A stretch of DNA of 64,000 nucleotides from an uncultured Caldilineaceae bacterium (GCA_958295915.1 OY282381.1:3742722-3806721), one strand, 5' to 3'. Positions 18,121 to 27,964 are shown, counted from the stretch's first letter. Numbers and translations: made by a program. The notes: generated by a model from the letters alone, not told the origin.

Positions 18121-21100
18121 ATGAATCATAGTCGTATTCTCATACAGAGGCGCCGGCGCGAACGGGCCAAAACGAACCGATCTCGCCCTTGGTTTTGGAT
18201 TTTTCAAGGGGCTACCGCACTGTTGGGCGCTGTTCTCCTGGCTGTGGGAAGCGTCATCGGCATGGGCGCTGCCACCGCCTTCGGCATCTATACTTTTTAT
18301 GCCGAACAACTCCCCGATGCCAGCGTGATCGAACTGCAACAAGAGGAGTTCGAGACGGTCCGTATCTACGACCGCACAGGTCAGCATCTGCTCTACGAAA
18401 GCGTCGACCCCCGGCCTTTCCGGGGAGACCGTACCTATATGCCTCTCCAAGAGATGGCCCCGACGGTTATACAGGCATCCGTAGCCCTGGAAGATCATAA
18501 CTTCTGGGACAATCCAGGCATCAATGTGCGTGGCCTGTTTCGGGCATTCATTTCCAATCTGCAGGGCGGAGGAGTCCAGGGTGGTTCATCGATCACCCAG
18601 CAGCTGATCAAGAATGTGGTGATTCCACAGGAAGAACGAGCCCAGCAATCCTACGCCCGCAAATTGAAGGAAGTCATTCTGGCTATGGAAGTGACCCGCC
18701 GCTATGAAAAAGAACGCATTCTGGAGTGGTATCTCAACTATAATTTTTATGGCAACCTGGCCTACGGCATCGAAGCGGCCAGTCAGGTGTATTTCGGCAA
18801 GAGCGTCTCAAAACTGAATGTAGCCGAAGCGGCGATGCTGGCGCCGATTCCCCAGTTCCCCGCGCTCAATCCCATCGACAACCCGGAAGATGCCAAAATT
18901 CGGCAGGGAGTAACCCTCCAGGTGATGGCGAACGCCGGCTACCTCACCCAAGCCGAAGCGGACGCCGCCTTTGCCCAGGAATTGGATCTGCGGGATTCGG
19001 TTGCCGAGCGTTTCGATATTCTGACAGCCCCTCATTTCGCTCTATATGCCCTGGAACGGATCACAGACGAGTTCAACACCATTGACGATCCCTACTTCAT
19101 CTGGAAGGAAGGTCTTACCGTCTATACAACCCTGGACATAGATCTGCAAAAATATGCCGAACAGGTGGCCCGAGCGCATATTGCCAGGCTGAATGAACAG
19201 AATAAAAACGTCAACAATGCCTCTGTCGTCGTGCTGAAACCGGATACTGGCGAAATTCTGGCCATGGTTGGATCGCTGAATTACAACAACGTAGAGATCG
19301 ATGGACAAGTGAACGTTGCCATTTCGGAACGGCAACCCGGTTCCAGTTTCAAACCATATGTGTATCTCACCGGCCTTCTACAGGGAATGACCCCCGCATC
19401 CATGATCCTGGACGTGCGCACCGCTTTTGTGCAGGAAAATGGCGCCGTGTACGTGCCGGAAAACTACGACCGGCTCTACCACGGACCAGTCTCTCTACGC
19501 GACGCCCTGGCCCAATCCTTGAATATCCCAGCCATTCGGGTAATGGATCAGGTGGGCGTCGCCAGTGCTCTGCGTACCGCCCATCGCATGGGCATCAATG
19601 GCCTGGACCGGGGGCTGAACTACTATGGCCTGAACCTCGTGCTGGGGGGGGGCGAGGTCACGCTGTTAGACCATACATACGCCTACAGCGTGCTGGCAAA
19701 CGGCGGTGTCATGGCCGGCCAGCCTGTCCCGCCGCAGACCCGCCGCAGCGGTTTCCGGAATCTGGACCCAGTCGCGATTTTGCAAGTGCGAAACACAGCG
19801 GAACATGTGCTGAAAAAGTATGAGAGGTCGGACGTAGAACGCATCATAAGCGCCGAAGCCCAATACGTGCTCGCCGACATACTGAGCGACAATGTGGCCC
19901 GCTCGTCGATGTTCGGAATCGACAATAATCTGGTGCTGAACGATCGCAAAGTGAGTGCCAAGACCGGCACCACCAACGGCTGGAAAGACGCCTGGACCGT
20001 GGGCTATACGCCCCAGTTGGCCGTTGGTGTGTGGATCGGCAATACTGACAACGAGTCGATGAATGCCGTCACCGGCGCATCCGGGGCAGCCCCCATTTGG
20101 AAGATGGTGATGGAGCGCTACCATGAAGGACTGCCGCCCCGCTGGTACGAGCGCCCAGCCAATATCGCCGCCAGCGCAGTCTGTCAGCCCAGCGGACTGC
20201 TGCCGTCTCCAGATTGCCAGCGCCAACGAGTAGAGCTGTTCATCGCTGGCACAGAGCCCAAGGTCGTCGATAACCTGTGGCAACCATTTGAAATCGACAG
20301 ACGCAATGGTCTGCTGGCCAAAGCATCCACGCCGGCAGAGGAGCGGGAGACACAAGTGTATCTGATGTTGCCGCCGGAAGCTGAAGATTGGGTGAAAACC
20401 AGCGGCATCGACCAGCCGCCCCAAGGACAAAGCCCAGACGATTCTATCGATTTCGATCCGGAAGTCGCCATCACTTCCCCCGCGCCCGGCAGCTACATCG
20501 GCGGGCAAGTCCAGATTCAGGGCAATGCCCGCGGCGGCGACTTTGCCAACTATCGAGTTGAATTTGGAACCGGCCCGACTCCTTCTCAGTGGACGCAAAT
20601 CGGCCCAGAACACAGCCAACAGCATGAAAACGCTGTGCTGGAGGTCTTCAATACAGAGGGGCTTGACGAAGGGCTGTATACGCTACGTCTGACGGTTCGC
20701 TATCACGATGGCCACCAACGCTTCTGGAATACGCCTGTGACAATTGACAATACGCCGCCGTCAGTGCTGATCAGCGAACCGCAGCCGGACCGTCTGTATG
20801 TGATGGAAGAAGACGAGCAAATCAACATCAACGCGCGCGTAGACGAGCTCTGGGCAATGGACCGGGTAGAGTTTGCCATCGATGGCTCCTATTTCATCAC
20901 CCGTACAATTGCGCCCTACAACGAGCGCTGGCCGATCGAAATGCGTTTCGAGACCGTCGAAGCGCCGGAGACCCAGAACTGGCCCGCCTTTGCATCAGAG
21001 GATGAAGACATCCGCCCCGGCCGTATTCGCAACTTTGAGAACGGCTTCGCAGCGATTCTCGCCGGCAGCGGTGTCTACCTGGAAAGCCATCTTATCAGAG

Positions 21101-21174
21101 TGCGAGCCTACGACCGCGCGGGCAATATGACCGAAAGCGACGAAGTGCGGGTCTACATCCGTCAGCCCCGCTGA
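18121..21174 (+). CDS. Class A penicillin-binding protein (bifunctional transglycosylase/transpeptidase)
   Basis: 1017 residues. A basic cytoplasmic tail and membrane helix (about 25-60) precede a GT51 transglycosylase domain with ASVALEDHNFWDNPGI near residue 122 (catalytic Glu) and GGSSITQQLIKN. The transpeptidase domain has SSFK near 408 (acyl-enzyme serine), SLN near 463 and KTGT near 614. A C-terminal extension from about 780 contains two Ig-like beta domains (TSPAPGSYIGGQVQIQG and DNTPPSVLISEPQP). It polymerises and crosslinks peptidoglycan outside the membrane. The Ig-like tail is typical of PBP1C-like and Chloroflexota homologues. The active-site set is complete. Confidence 0.92.
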   Translation: MNHSRILIQRRRRERAKTNRSRPWFWIFQGATALLGAVLLAVGSVIGMGAATAFGIYTFYAEQLPDASVIELQQEEFETVRIYDRTGQHLLYESVDPRPFRGDRTYMPLQEMAPTVIQASVALEDHNFWDNPGINVRGLFRAFISNLQGGGVQGGSSITQQLIKNVVIPQEERAQQSYARKLKEVILAMEVTRRYEKERILEWYLNYNFYGNLAYGIEAASQVYFGKSVSKLNVAEAAMLAPIPQFPALNPIDNPEDAKIRQGVTLQVMANAGYLTQAEADAAFAQELDLRDSVAERFDILTAPHFALYALERITDEFNTIDDPYFIWKEGLTVYTTLDIDLQKYAEQVARAHIARLNEQNKNVNNASVVVLKPDTGEILAMVGSLNYNNVEIDGQVNVAISERQPGSSFKPYVYLTGLLQGMTPASMILDVRTAFVQENGAVYVPENYDRLYHGPVSLRDALAQSLNIPAIRVMDQVGVASALRTAHRMGINGLDRGLNYYGLNLVLGGGEVTLLDHTYAYSVLANGGVMAGQPVPPQTRRSGFRNLDPVAILQVRNTAEHVLKKYERSDVERIISAEAQYVLADILSDNVARSSMFGIDNNLVLNDRKVSAKTGTTNGWKDAWTVGYTPQLAVGVWIGNTDNESMNAVTGASGAAPIWKMVMERYHEGLPPRWYERPANIAASAVCQPSGLLPSPDCQRQRVELFIAGTEPKVVDNLWQPFEIDRRNGLLAKASTPAEERETQVYLMLPPEAEDWVKTSGIDQPPQGQSPDDSIDFDPEVAITSPAPGSYIGGQVQIQGNARGGDFANYRVEFGTGPTPSQWTQIGPEHSQQHENAVLEVFNTEGLDEGLYTLRLTVRYHDGHQRFWNTPVTIDNTPPSVLISEPQPDRLYVMEEDEQININARVDELWAMDRVEFAIDGSYFITRTIAPYNERWPIEMRFETVEAPETQNWPAFASEDEDIRPGRIRNFENGFAAILAGSGVYLESHLIRVRAYDRAGNMTESDEVRVYIRQPR

Positions 21175-21235
21175 TCACCATATGGGGTGAGTTTCTGGCG
21201 ACCTCCGGGCAGCTACACTGGATTCAGCCCCGCAG

Positions 21236-21250
21236 TTACGCAATACGCAA
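21236..21250 (+). repeat. Two-unit ACGCAAT heptamer
   Basis: TTACGCAATACGCAA between the penicillin-binding protein gene and surE. Confidence 0.65.
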
Positions 21251-21282
21251 GCATCCTGTAGACAGTTAAGACGAACCGATCT

Positions 21283-22065
21283 ATGCCGAGAATTCTTGTG
21301 ACAAATGACGACGGTGTGCAAGCAGACAGCATCCGCGTGCTGGCAGCCGCGCTGGATGAACTGGGCGACGTGACGGTCGTTGCGCCGGAACGAAACTGGA
21401 GCGCCGCCGGGCATCCCAAAACGCTGCACAAACCCCTGCGCATGACGCCGATCGACTGGCCTGATGGACGACGAGTCCATGCCTGTAGCGGCGCCCCCTC
21501 CGACTGTGTGGCCCTGGCGATTCTGGGCGCGCTGGGAGAGAATGTATACGATCTGGTCATCAGCGGTATCAACAACGGTTTCAACCTGGGCTGTGATGTC
21601 CTCTACAGCGGGACAGTCGCCGCGGCCATGGAATCCCTGGTGATGGATGTTCCGTCAGTGGCGCTCAGCGCCGGCGCCGTCGAGGGCTATGAAATTGCGG
21701 ATGCGGACGCCTGGCGCAACGCCGCCGGCTATGCCCGCACGCTTGCCGCTGCGCTTCTGGAACAACCGTTGCCGCCACAGACATTATTCAATGTCAATGT
21801 GCCGCGTCGGCCAGCCGCGCAGATCCACGGCCTGCGCTTCACCTCTTTGGGCCGACGTATCTACCGGGATGTGCTTGTCACCCGAGATGATCCGTGGGGA
21901 AAGCCGTACCACTGGATCGGCGGGGAAATCCCCACCGGTATCGCGGAACAGGGTAGTGACTTCGGCGCGATTGAAGGCGGCTTTGTCAGTATCTCGCCCT
22001 TAGGCATCGATCTGACCCGGCATGACGTGCTGGCGGATCTGATGGCAAACAGCTGGTTAGGATGA
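21283..22065 (+). CDS. surE: 5'/3'-nucleotidase SurE
   Basis: 260 residues. The N terminus ILVTNDDGVQADSIRVL carries the NDD metal-binding pair at residues 8-10; APERNWSAAGH provides the next conserved Asn/Ser region, and SGINNGFNLGCDVLYSGTVA the third metal-site segment. SurE hydrolyses nucleoside monophosphates with a divalent metal and is linked to stationary-phase survival. Length matches the family. The ATG has no strong ribosome site; a heptamer repeat fragment lies about 30 bases upstream. Confidence 0.92.
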   Translation: MPRILVTNDDGVQADSIRVLAAALDELGDVTVVAPERNWSAAGHPKTLHKPLRMTPIDWPDGRRVHACSGAPSDCVALAILGALGENVYDLVISGINNGFNLGCDVLYSGTVAAAMESLVMDVPSVALSAGAVEGYEIADADAWRNAAGYARTLAAALLEQPLPPQTLFNVNVPRRPAAQIHGLRFTSLGRRIYRDVLVTRDDPWGKPYHWIGGEIPTGIAEQGSDFGAIEGGFVSISPLGIDLTRHDVLADLMANSWLG

Positions 22066-22084
22066 TACCGTAGAATTGTCACGA

Positions 22085-22975
22085 ATGGTCTATGCACCCT
22101 CGTCAGATCAAACCCGATGGCAGGGATTGGCCGCGCTCAGCTGGCTCCTCCTGATGGATGCAATTCTGCTGGTGTGGCTGGTGCTCAAACCAATCAACTG
22201 GAGCAGCTTTTTGCTACTTCTGGTCTTGCTCGCCTCGCTGCCAGCGTTGGTTCACCTGACGATTCGAACATGGGGCGCGTTCAATCTGGAATATTGGCTG
22301 GACCGCAATGCTCTGCGAGTGCGCTGGGCAGGCACATGCCAGATTATTCCACTCCATTGCATTCAGCGGATCATTCAGGGTGTTGATGAGTTTTCTCCGC
22401 GACCCTCTCCGCTGGCGTGGCCGGCCCCCTTCGTTCGTTCACTGGAAGGCGCACGCGGTCAACGCCTGACCCGTCTGGCCAGCGTCCCGCTTGATCAATG
22501 CCTCTTGCTCGAGACCGAGGATGGCATCTTTGCCATCTCCCCAGCAGACCCGGCCAGGTTTTTGGAGGAGCTCCAGGCCCTCAATCGCCTGGGGCTGTCT
22601 CGGGCGCTGCCGCTCCAACGCCTGCAGCCGACAAACTATTATGCCCTGGCAACCGAATCGTCAGCTGGTCGCTGGCTGCTGCTGGCCGGCCTGATCGGAT
22701 GTCTCGCCCTCTTTGCCTATGTGATGATCCGCTTCCCACAGTTGCCCGATACGCTTGTGTTGCATTACGACCGTCAGGGCGTACCGGACAGCATCCAGCC
22801 CAAAAGCGCCCTTTTCCTGTTGCCTGTCATCGGCTTCCTGACGTACGCCACAAACACACTGGGCGGTCTGTGGATGAGGCTGCGAAGCCAACCCTCCGGC
22901 GCTTACCTGTTTTGGACGGGTTCGCTGCTGGTGCAGGCGCTTTCGTTTTTTGCGCTCTTTAGCCTGACTGCGTGA
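22085..22975 (+). CDS. Membrane protein with PH-like and DUF1648-like parts
   Basis: 296 residues from ATG 22085 (TTG at 22076 is an alternative). Two N-terminal helices at about 15-55 are followed by a soluble stretch (YWLDRNALRVRWAGTCQIIP, then LLLETEDGIFAISPADPARF) that looks like a bacterial PH domain. After a further helix comes LPDTLVLHYDRQGVPDSIQP, the pattern of DUF1648 domains, and two last helices. No enzymatic function is suggested. It sits 19 bp after surE in the same direction. The domain names come from pattern recognition, not a search. Confidence 0.6.
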   Translation: MVYAPSSDQTRWQGLAALSWLLLMDAILLVWLVLKPINWSSFLLLLVLLASLPALVHLTIRTWGAFNLEYWLDRNALRVRWAGTCQIIPLHCIQRIIQGVDEFSPRPSPLAWPAPFVRSLEGARGQRLTRLASVPLDQCLLLETEDGIFAISPADPARFLEELQALNRLGLSRALPLQRLQPTNYYALATESSAGRWLLLAGLIGCLALFAYVMIRFPQLPDTLVLHYDRQGVPDSIQPKSALFLLPVIGFLTYATNTLGGLWMRLRSQPSGAYLFWTGSLLVQALSFFALFSLTA

Positions 22976-23078
22976 ATTCTCTGTGAGCCCGATTTGGCCG
23001 ACAAACCCAACATCCCAGCCAATGACTCTGCCTAGTGCGCAGACTTAGTGACAGGCCATTTCGACGAAGGAATTATCC

Positions 23079-23840
23079 GTGTCGCGCCCCTATCTGACAA
23101 TTGTCATCCCTGCATACAATGAAGCGCGCCGACTTCCCTGTTCTCTGACAAAAATCGCCGCCTTTCTGCGTGGCCAGTCCTTTACAACGGAGATTTTGGT
23201 GGTGGAAAACGGGTCGACCGATGAGACCAGCGCCGCGGTGCGTAAGTTCGCGCAAACCGTCTCGAACACAGATCCGTTTACGCTGGAGCTGCTCCACAGC
23301 GCCCATGGGAAGGGAGCCGCAGTGAAAACAGGAATGCTGGTCGGCAAAGGTGACTATCTTTTTATCTGCGACGCGGATCTGTCTATGCCTATCGAAGAAA
23401 TCGCCAAGTTTCTTCCGCCACAGCAACCACCGGGCAGGTATGACGTCGCCATCGCCAGCCGCGAAATATCGGGCGCAGTACGTCATAATGAGCCGTTCTA
23501 CCGCCATCTGATGGGGCGGGTCTTCAACTTTGTGGTGCGGAAATTGATCATACCAGGAATCGAAGATACCCAATGCGGATTCAAAATGTTTACCCGGGAA
23601 GCGGCGGATCAGATTTTCCCTCATCAGACCATCGACGGCTGGGGATTCGACCCGGAAATCTTGTATATCAGTTACATCCGAGGCCTGCTCCTGATCGAAG
23701 TGCCGATCAACTGGTATTATATCGCCGAGAGCCGTATCAATCCCTTGTCGGATACGATCAAAATGCTGCGAGAGGTTTTTCGAATCCGACGCAACGGACT
23801 ACGCGGCATCTATGAGCGGATACCCCAGTCGGTGGAATAG
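23079..23840 (+). CDS. Family 2 glycosyltransferase, dolichyl-phosphate glucosyltransferase-like
   Basis: 253 residues from GTG 23079 with AAGGAA upstream. The GT-A fold is clear: LTIVIPAYNEARRLP, ILVVENGSTDETS and the metal-binding FICDADLSMP near residue 95. DTQCGFKMF and GWGFDPEILYI match ALG5/GtrB-like enzymes, which transfer a sugar from a nucleotide donor to a polyprenyl phosphate at the membrane. No membrane helix is seen, so it resembles the soluble ALG5-type rather than GtrB with its helices. A GT39-like protein at 34107 could use such a lipid-linked sugar, but the link is only an inference. Confidence 0.82.
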   Translation: MSRPYLTIVIPAYNEARRLPCSLTKIAAFLRGQSFTTEILVVENGSTDETSAAVRKFAQTVSNTDPFTLELLHSAHGKGAAVKTGMLVGKGDYLFICDADLSMPIEEIAKFLPPQQPPGRYDVAIASREISGAVRHNEPFYRHLMGRVFNFVVRKLIIPGIEDTQCGFKMFTREAADQIFPHQTIDGWGFDPEILYISYIRGLLLIEVPINWYYIAESRINPLSDTIKMLREVFRIRRNGLRGIYERIPQSVE

Positions 23841-23881
23841 AGCGCAGAGTGCGAGAAAATTTAACAAACAGCGCAATCCCA

Positions 23882-23916
23882 ATGGTCAGTGCCGTTACTG
23901 GTAACTAGCCACTGAT
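23882..23916 (+). repeat. Heptamer repeat at the 3' end of the CPBP protease gene
   Basis: GGTCAGTGCCGTTACTGG, then TAACTAGCCACTGATG. Read on the minus strand it supplies the last residues (ISG) and the TAG stop at 23905-23907 of the CPBP gene. Confidence 0.75.
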
Positions 23917-24585
23917 GTTTTGCTTGCTGGCCAGCCAAATTTGCGCGCCATTGGCGACAAAATGGGTGACAATCGGGGTTAGCAAGCTCTGTTGCCATAC
24001 GAACAGCCAACCAAATAACGCGCCGGCCGCGCCGGCGCCGATCATGCCCCACGCCCCCTGTGGACTGTGCAACAGGCCGAAGACGACACCAAAGCCAATG
24101 ATCAGCCAGGCAGTTGGCAGTAGGGGGGAGAGGCCACCGATGAGCAGCCCGCGGAACAGCGCCTCCTCGAAAACTACACTCAACAAGAGCGCGAAGGGCA
24201 GCAGACGAGCTTCCCTCCGATTGCGGGGAATCACCAGCGCGAGAATCGGGCGGTAGAAGTCGCTATTCGTGTAGCGAATAACAAATCGACCAATACCGAC
24301 AAATAGAGCAGCCAATCCGAGACCAGTGAGGACGCCTATCAATAGCTGTGCGCCCGCGTTTGGTAACTGCCAGCCCAACGCTGCCGGCGGCAAGCCGCTA
24401 CCCCGACCCAGAAAAAAGCAGATGACCAGAACCGTTGCGCGCAGAATATTCTCGGCTGGAAGCAGCAGCGCATTTTCCTGCGGTTGCCAGTGCCGCAGCA
24501 GACGCGCAGTCATGAAGGTGCCGTATCCGACCACAGCCGTGATGAGCAGTGTCAGGATGAGAAACAGCAGATATCGCCAATCCAT
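23905..24585 (-). CDS. CPBP family intramembrane glutamic endopeptidase
   Basis: 226 residues from the ATG at 24585; the open frame continues to 24690 but the added part does not look like this family. Several helices are present, with the CAAX/CPBP active-site motifs: EEALFRG (second Glu and Arg catalytic), FGLLHSPQGAWG and VTHFVANGA. Members cleave prenylated or bacteriocin-related peptides inside the membrane; in bacteria the substrate is usually unknown. The last residues and stop codon are contributed by a dispersed heptamer repeat. Confidence 0.8.
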   Translation of the reverse strand: MDWRYLLFLILTLLITAVVGYGTFMTARLLRHWQPQENALLLPAENILRATVLVICFFLGRGSGLPPAALGWQLPNAGAQLLIGVLTGLGLAALFVGIGRFVIRYTNSDFYRPILALVIPRNRREARLLPFALLLSVVFEEALFRGLLIGGLSPLLPTAWLIIGFGVVFGLLHSPQGAWGMIGAGAAGALFGWLFVWQQSLLTPIVTHFVANGAQIWLASKQNISG

Positions 24586-24711
24586 GTCCGTAGTGTATGC
24601 CACAGGTGGCCCTACCCTCAAATACAGCCACGCCCCGTATAGCAGGTTAGCAGGTTCGTTGGATCGACACAACAGGCCAGCCGGCCACATTTCTCCAGCC
24701 CTGATCGTCTT

Positions 24712-24740
24712 TTGTGCGCTTCCCGACCATTTGCTATACT
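24712..24740 (+). promoter_or_regulatory. Strong candidate promoter upstream of the acyl-CoA dehydrogenase gene
   Basis: TTGTGC at 24712-24717, 17-bp spacer, TATACT at 24735-24740. A transcript from about 24747 would run into two hairpins and a terminator before the 24834 start codon. Confidence 0.65.
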
Positions 24741-24746
24741 GAACTC

Positions 24747-24806
24747 GAAAATAGAAGAGAGGGAAACCTCTTCTTCAGCGGAGACAAAGGCGTCTCCGCT
24801 TTTTTC
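24747..24806 (+). ncRNA. Candidate short structured RNA or attenuator leader
   Basis: About 60 nt between a good promoter and a T-run. A first hairpin has AGAAG(AG)AGG pairing with CCTCTTCT around a GAAA tetraloop; the second is the terminator at 24777-24800. This could be a stand-alone small RNA or a leader controlling readthrough into the acyl-CoA dehydrogenase gene. No known RNA family was recognised. Confidence 0.4.
24777..24806 (+). terminator. Intrinsic terminator in the acyl-CoA dehydrogenase leader
   Basis: AGCGGAGAC pairs perfectly with GTCTCCGCT (9 bp) around AAAGGC, followed by TTTTTT. It lies in front of a gene, not behind one. Confidence 0.8.
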
Positions 24807-24833
24807 TTGGATGTGGTATAAAGGAATGGATCA

Positions 24834-26045
24834 ATGGTTTCTTCAGCGCAGTTACTGTATACAGAAGAACATGAAATGATTCGCAAAATGGCCTATGACT
24901 TTACCCGCAATGAAGTCATGCCCATTATCGCCGAGCACGACCGCAATCACACATTCCCCTATGATCTGTTGCCCAAAATGGCGCAACTGGGCTTTCTGGG
25001 CATCTGCTTGCCGACGCGCTACGGCGGCGCCGGCATGGACTTTCTCTCATTCGGCATCGTTTCCGAGGCGCTGGAATATGGCGATTCGTCCGTGCGGGAG
25101 ACGATCGCAGTGCATCTGGCCCTGCACGCTCTGCCAATCTTCCAGTGGGGCACAGAGGAGCAGAAGGAGGCGTTTCTGCCCGACTTGGCCTCCGGTGCGC
25201 ATATCGCCTGCTTCGGCTTAACAGAACCAGGAGCCGGCTCGGATGTGGCAGCGATACAGACCCGCGCCCGACGAGATGGGGATGCCTACATCCTCACCGG
25301 CGAAAAAATGTGGATCACCCTGGCCGATGTGGCCGACCGCTTTCTCGTCTTCGCCAAAACCCACCCGGATAAAGGCGCGCGCGGCATTACTGCCTTTCTT
25401 CTGGAGCGCGGGTGGGATGGACTCACCACAGGCGCCATTGAAGGCAAAATGGGTGTGCGGGCCAGCAATACCGGCTGGATCAACATGCAAGACGTGCGTG
25501 TGCCAGCCGCTCACCGGCTAGGAGAAGAGGGCGAGGGCTTCAAAATCGCCATGAGTTGTCTGGACAACGCCCGCTTCGGCGTTGCCGCCGGCTCTGTAGG
25601 AATCATTCGCGCCTGCATCGACGAGTCAGTGAACTATGCCCTCCAACGCAAAACCTTCGGTAAACCAATCGCCGAACATCAGCTCATCCAGCAGATGATC
25701 GCCCAGATGCAGCAGGATCTGGACATCGGCGAACTGCTGGTGTGGAAAGCCGGCATCCTCAAGAATCGAGGTGTGCGCAATACCCGGGAAACCAGTATGG
25801 CCAAATGGTTCTGCACCGAAGCCGCCCGACGCGCCGCAGACAATGCAGTCCAAATTCATGGAGCCTATGGATATTCGGATGAGTACAATGTGGAGCGCCA
25901 CCTGCGTAATACGAAAAGCGCGGTGATTTACGAGGGTACGTCCCAGATTCACACGCTGCTGCAAGCAGCTTACGCCTTGGGCCTGCGGCAGGATAGACCT
26001 CTGCGCTGCCCGATGCCAGCCTATGACCCAGATGTTTGGCAATGA
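24834..26045 (+). CDS. Acyl-CoA dehydrogenase
   Basis: 403 residues; ATG at 24834 has AAAGGA 8 bases upstream. The flavoenzyme oxidises acyl-CoA to the trans-2-enoyl-CoA and passes electrons to ETF. Seen are the FAD-contacting [12 protein letters not shown] near residue 125-136, [31 protein letters not shown], and the C-terminal IYEGTSQIH, where the catalytic Glu of short- and medium-chain enzymes lies. Both ETF subunits follow directly, which fits the electron route. Chain length or substrate (fatty, branched or glutaryl-CoA) cannot be decided. A terminator lies in the leader, so expression may be attenuated. Confidence 0.92.
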   Translation: MVSSAQLLYTEEHEMIRKMAYDFTRNEVMPIIAEHDRNHTFPYDLLPKMAQLGFLGICLPTRYGGAGMDFLSFGIVSEALEYGDSSVRETIAVHLALHALPIFQWGTEEQKEAFLPDLASGAHIACFGLTEPGAGSDVAAIQTRARRDGDAYILTGEKMWITLADVADRFLVFAKTHPDKGARGITAFLLERGWDGLTTGAIEGKMGVRASNTGWINMQDVRVPAAHRLGEEGEGFKIAMSCLDNARFGVAAGSVGIIRACIDESVNYALQRKTFGKPIAEHQLIQQMIAQMQQDLDIGELLVWKAGILKNRGVRNTRETSMAKWFCTEAARRAADNAVQIHGAYGYSDEYNVERHLRNTKSAVIYEGTSQIHTLLQAAYALGLRQDRPLRCPMPAYDPDVWQ

Positions 26046-26050
26046 GACGG

Positions 26051-26079
26051 TTGAACCTTTGGTCCCTATCGTATAGAAT
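26051..26079 (+). promoter_or_regulatory. Candidate promoter for etfBA
   Basis: TTGAAC at 26051-26056, 17-bp spacer, TAGAAT at 26074-26079, in the 57-bp gap between the dehydrogenase gene and etfB. Confidence 0.5.
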
Positions 26080-26102
26080 TCCCCCTATGAAAGGAGTGCC
26101 GT

Positions 26103-26879
26103 GTGAAAGTAGCGGTCCTGATCAAACAAACGCCCGACACGGCAGAGCTGCCGAAAGTGTCGGTGGCCGAAGCCCAATCTGGCGATCTACAGGCGACAAT
26201 GGTCATCAATCCCTGGGATGAATTTGCCGCGGAGGAGGCCATCGATCTGAAAGAACGGTTCGATTTTGAAACGGCCGCCATTTCCTTGGGCAGTGAGGGT
26301 GAAACCGATGCGCTGAAGCACGCGCTGGCGATGGGCGTGGACAGCGCTGTGCTGGTGGACGAGCGTATCATCGACAATGGTGATGAGTGGACCACCGCAG
26401 AAGCCTTGGCCGAAGCTGTTAAGACTGAGGGCGATGTGGCACTGGTGCTGACCGGCAAGATGAGTGTAGACGGCAACAGCGGCGTCATCTATGCCGGAGT
26501 CGCCTGTAAGTTGGGCTGGGATCTGCTGGTCAACGTCACCAAAGTCGTGGATATCGTCGATGGCAAACTGATCGCCGAGCAGGTCTTCGAAGGTGGCCAG
26601 GAAACGGTGGAAGCGCCCCTGCCGCTTGTGGTTAGTGTGGCCAAGGAGATCAACGAACCCCGTTATCCCAGCTTTATGGGCATCCGCAAAGCCAGCCGAG
26701 CCAAGATCCCGCTCCTGGGGAACGACGATCTGAGGATCCGCCCTGCCTACGCGTCCCACTGGAGGAATCTGGTCAAGCCGGAGCGGGAACGCGTGCAGGC
26801 GCGTATCTTCGACGGCGATAGTGTCGAAGAAAAGGCAGCCCGCCTGGCGGATGCGCTATTGGCGGAAAAAGTCATATAG
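26103..26879 (+). CDS. etfB: Electron transfer flavoprotein, beta subunit
   Basis: 258 residues from GTG 26103, with AAAGGAG upstream. The start KVAVLIKQTPDTAELPKVSV and the internal NPWDEFAAEEAIDLKE are characteristic of ETF beta, as is the GIRKASRAKIP region that holds the AMP-binding and partner-recognition loop. With EtfA it carries electrons from acyl-CoA dehydrogenases to the quinone pool. It stands between the dehydrogenase and etfA genes. Length and order agree with the common family; the sequence gives no sign of a bifurcating type. Confidence 0.92.
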   Translation: MKVAVLIKQTPDTAELPKVSVAEAQSGDLQATMVINPWDEFAAEEAIDLKERFDFETAAISLGSEGETDALKHALAMGVDSAVLVDERIIDNGDEWTTAEALAEAVKTEGDVALVLTGKMSVDGNSGVIYAGVACKLGWDLLVNVTKVVDIVDGKLIAEQVFEGGQETVEAPLPLVVSVAKEINEPRYPSFMGIRKASRAKIPLLGNDDLRIRPAYASHWRNLVKPERERVQARIFDGDSVEEKAARLADALLAEKVI

Positions 26880-26893
26880 CATAAGGGGTGATG

Positions 26894-27874
26894 ATGTCGA
26901 TTCTCGTCTGGATTGAGCAGAACGACGGTAAGGCCGTGTCCAATTGTTGGGAACTCCTGGCAAAAGCGAAGGAACTGGCCGCAGAGCTGGGAACCGCCGC
27001 CGCTGCCTTACTCATCGGTGATGACGTGACCGGATTGGTCCAGCAGGCATTTGCCTATGGAGCCGAAGCAGTGTACGCGGCTGTTGATTCGAGCCTATCG
27101 AACTATCGTTTTCAATCCTATGCCACAGTCGCCGAACAGGCGGTCGAAGCTATCGGAGCAACGGCTTTCCTCACGAATGCATCGATCCGCGGTGGGGTGT
27201 TGGCGGCAACGGTCGCCTGTCGCCAGCAGGCTGGTATCGCCGCCAACGCTACGGATCTGAGGGTAGAAGACGGCAAATTGGTCGCCACGCGTACCATCTA
27301 TTCGGGCAATATTTGGGCAGACATTCACTTTGAAACGCCTCTGGTCGTTGCCAGTATACGGCCCCGCTCTTTTCCCCTGCCGGCGCCTGGCGATGCGTCG
27401 GGGACAGCGCAGATGTTAGACATCGCGCTGCATGAAGATGATATCCGCCAGAAGATCATCGACTTTCGCGCCGCCGATTCTAGCGAAATCAGCCTGACCG
27501 ATGCCCACATTATCGTCTCCGGCGGTCGGGGTGTGGCCGCCGATCCGGAAAAGGGCTTTGCGCTTGTCAGTGAACTGGCTCAAACTTTGGGCGCGGCCCT
27601 GGGAGCCAGCCGGGCCGCAGTCGACGCCGGCTATATCCCCTACAAGCATCAGGTAGGACAGACCGGCAAAACAGTCAAGCCAGATCTGTATATCGCCTGT
27701 GGCATCTCCGGCGCCATCCAACATCTGGCAGGCATGGGCAACAGCAAGATCATCGTCGCTATCAACAAAGACCCAGACGCCCCGATTTTTGAACGGGCCC
27801 AATATGGAATCGTTGATGATCTGTTCAAAGTGGCGCCAGCGCTGACCGCGGAGTTCAGAAAGCGGCTGAACTGA
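26894..27874 (+). CDS. etfA: Electron transfer flavoprotein, alpha subunit
   Basis: 326 residues from ATG 26894; ATG 26891 and GTG 26888 are alternatives, but AAGGGG at 26883-26888 fits the later start best. The C-terminal FAD domain is clear: [51 protein letters not shown] and [18 protein letters not shown]. It pairs with EtfB, 14 bp upstream, and holds the FAD that shuttles electrons. A long hairpin terminator follows at 27921. Confidence 0.93.
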   Translation: MSILVWIEQNDGKAVSNCWELLAKAKELAAELGTAAAALLIGDDVTGLVQQAFAYGAEAVYAAVDSSLSNYRFQSYATVAEQAVEAIGATAFLTNASIRGGVLAATVACRQQAGIAANATDLRVEDGKLVATRTIYSGNIWADIHFETPLVVASIRPRSFPLPAPGDASGTAQMLDIALHEDDIRQKIIDFRAADSSEISLTDAHIIVSGGRGVAADPEKGFALVSELAQTLGAALGASRAAVDAGYIPYKHQVGQTGKTVKPDLYIACGISGAIQHLAGMGNSKIIVAINKDPDAPIFERAQYGIVDDLFKVAPALTAEFRKRLN

Positions 27875-27920
27875 GAGCCATTGCCGGAAAATTGTGAACT
27901 ACGAAGCCATACGAAGAAAT

Positions 27921-27963
27921 AGCGAGGCAGCGAAAAAGGTCTCTTTCGTTGCCTCGCTTTCAT
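27921..27963. terminator. Long hairpin terminator after etfA
   Basis: AGCGAGGCAGCGAAA (27921-27935) pairs with TTTCGTTGCCTCGCT (27944-27958), 15 bp with one G-T pair, then TTTCATT. The symmetric arms could work in both directions. Confidence 0.75.
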
Positions 27964-27964
27964 T

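Noticed and set aside
19666..20625. Minus-strand frame of 319 codons
   Set aside because: Antisense to the transpeptidase domain of the penicillin-binding protein; composition only.
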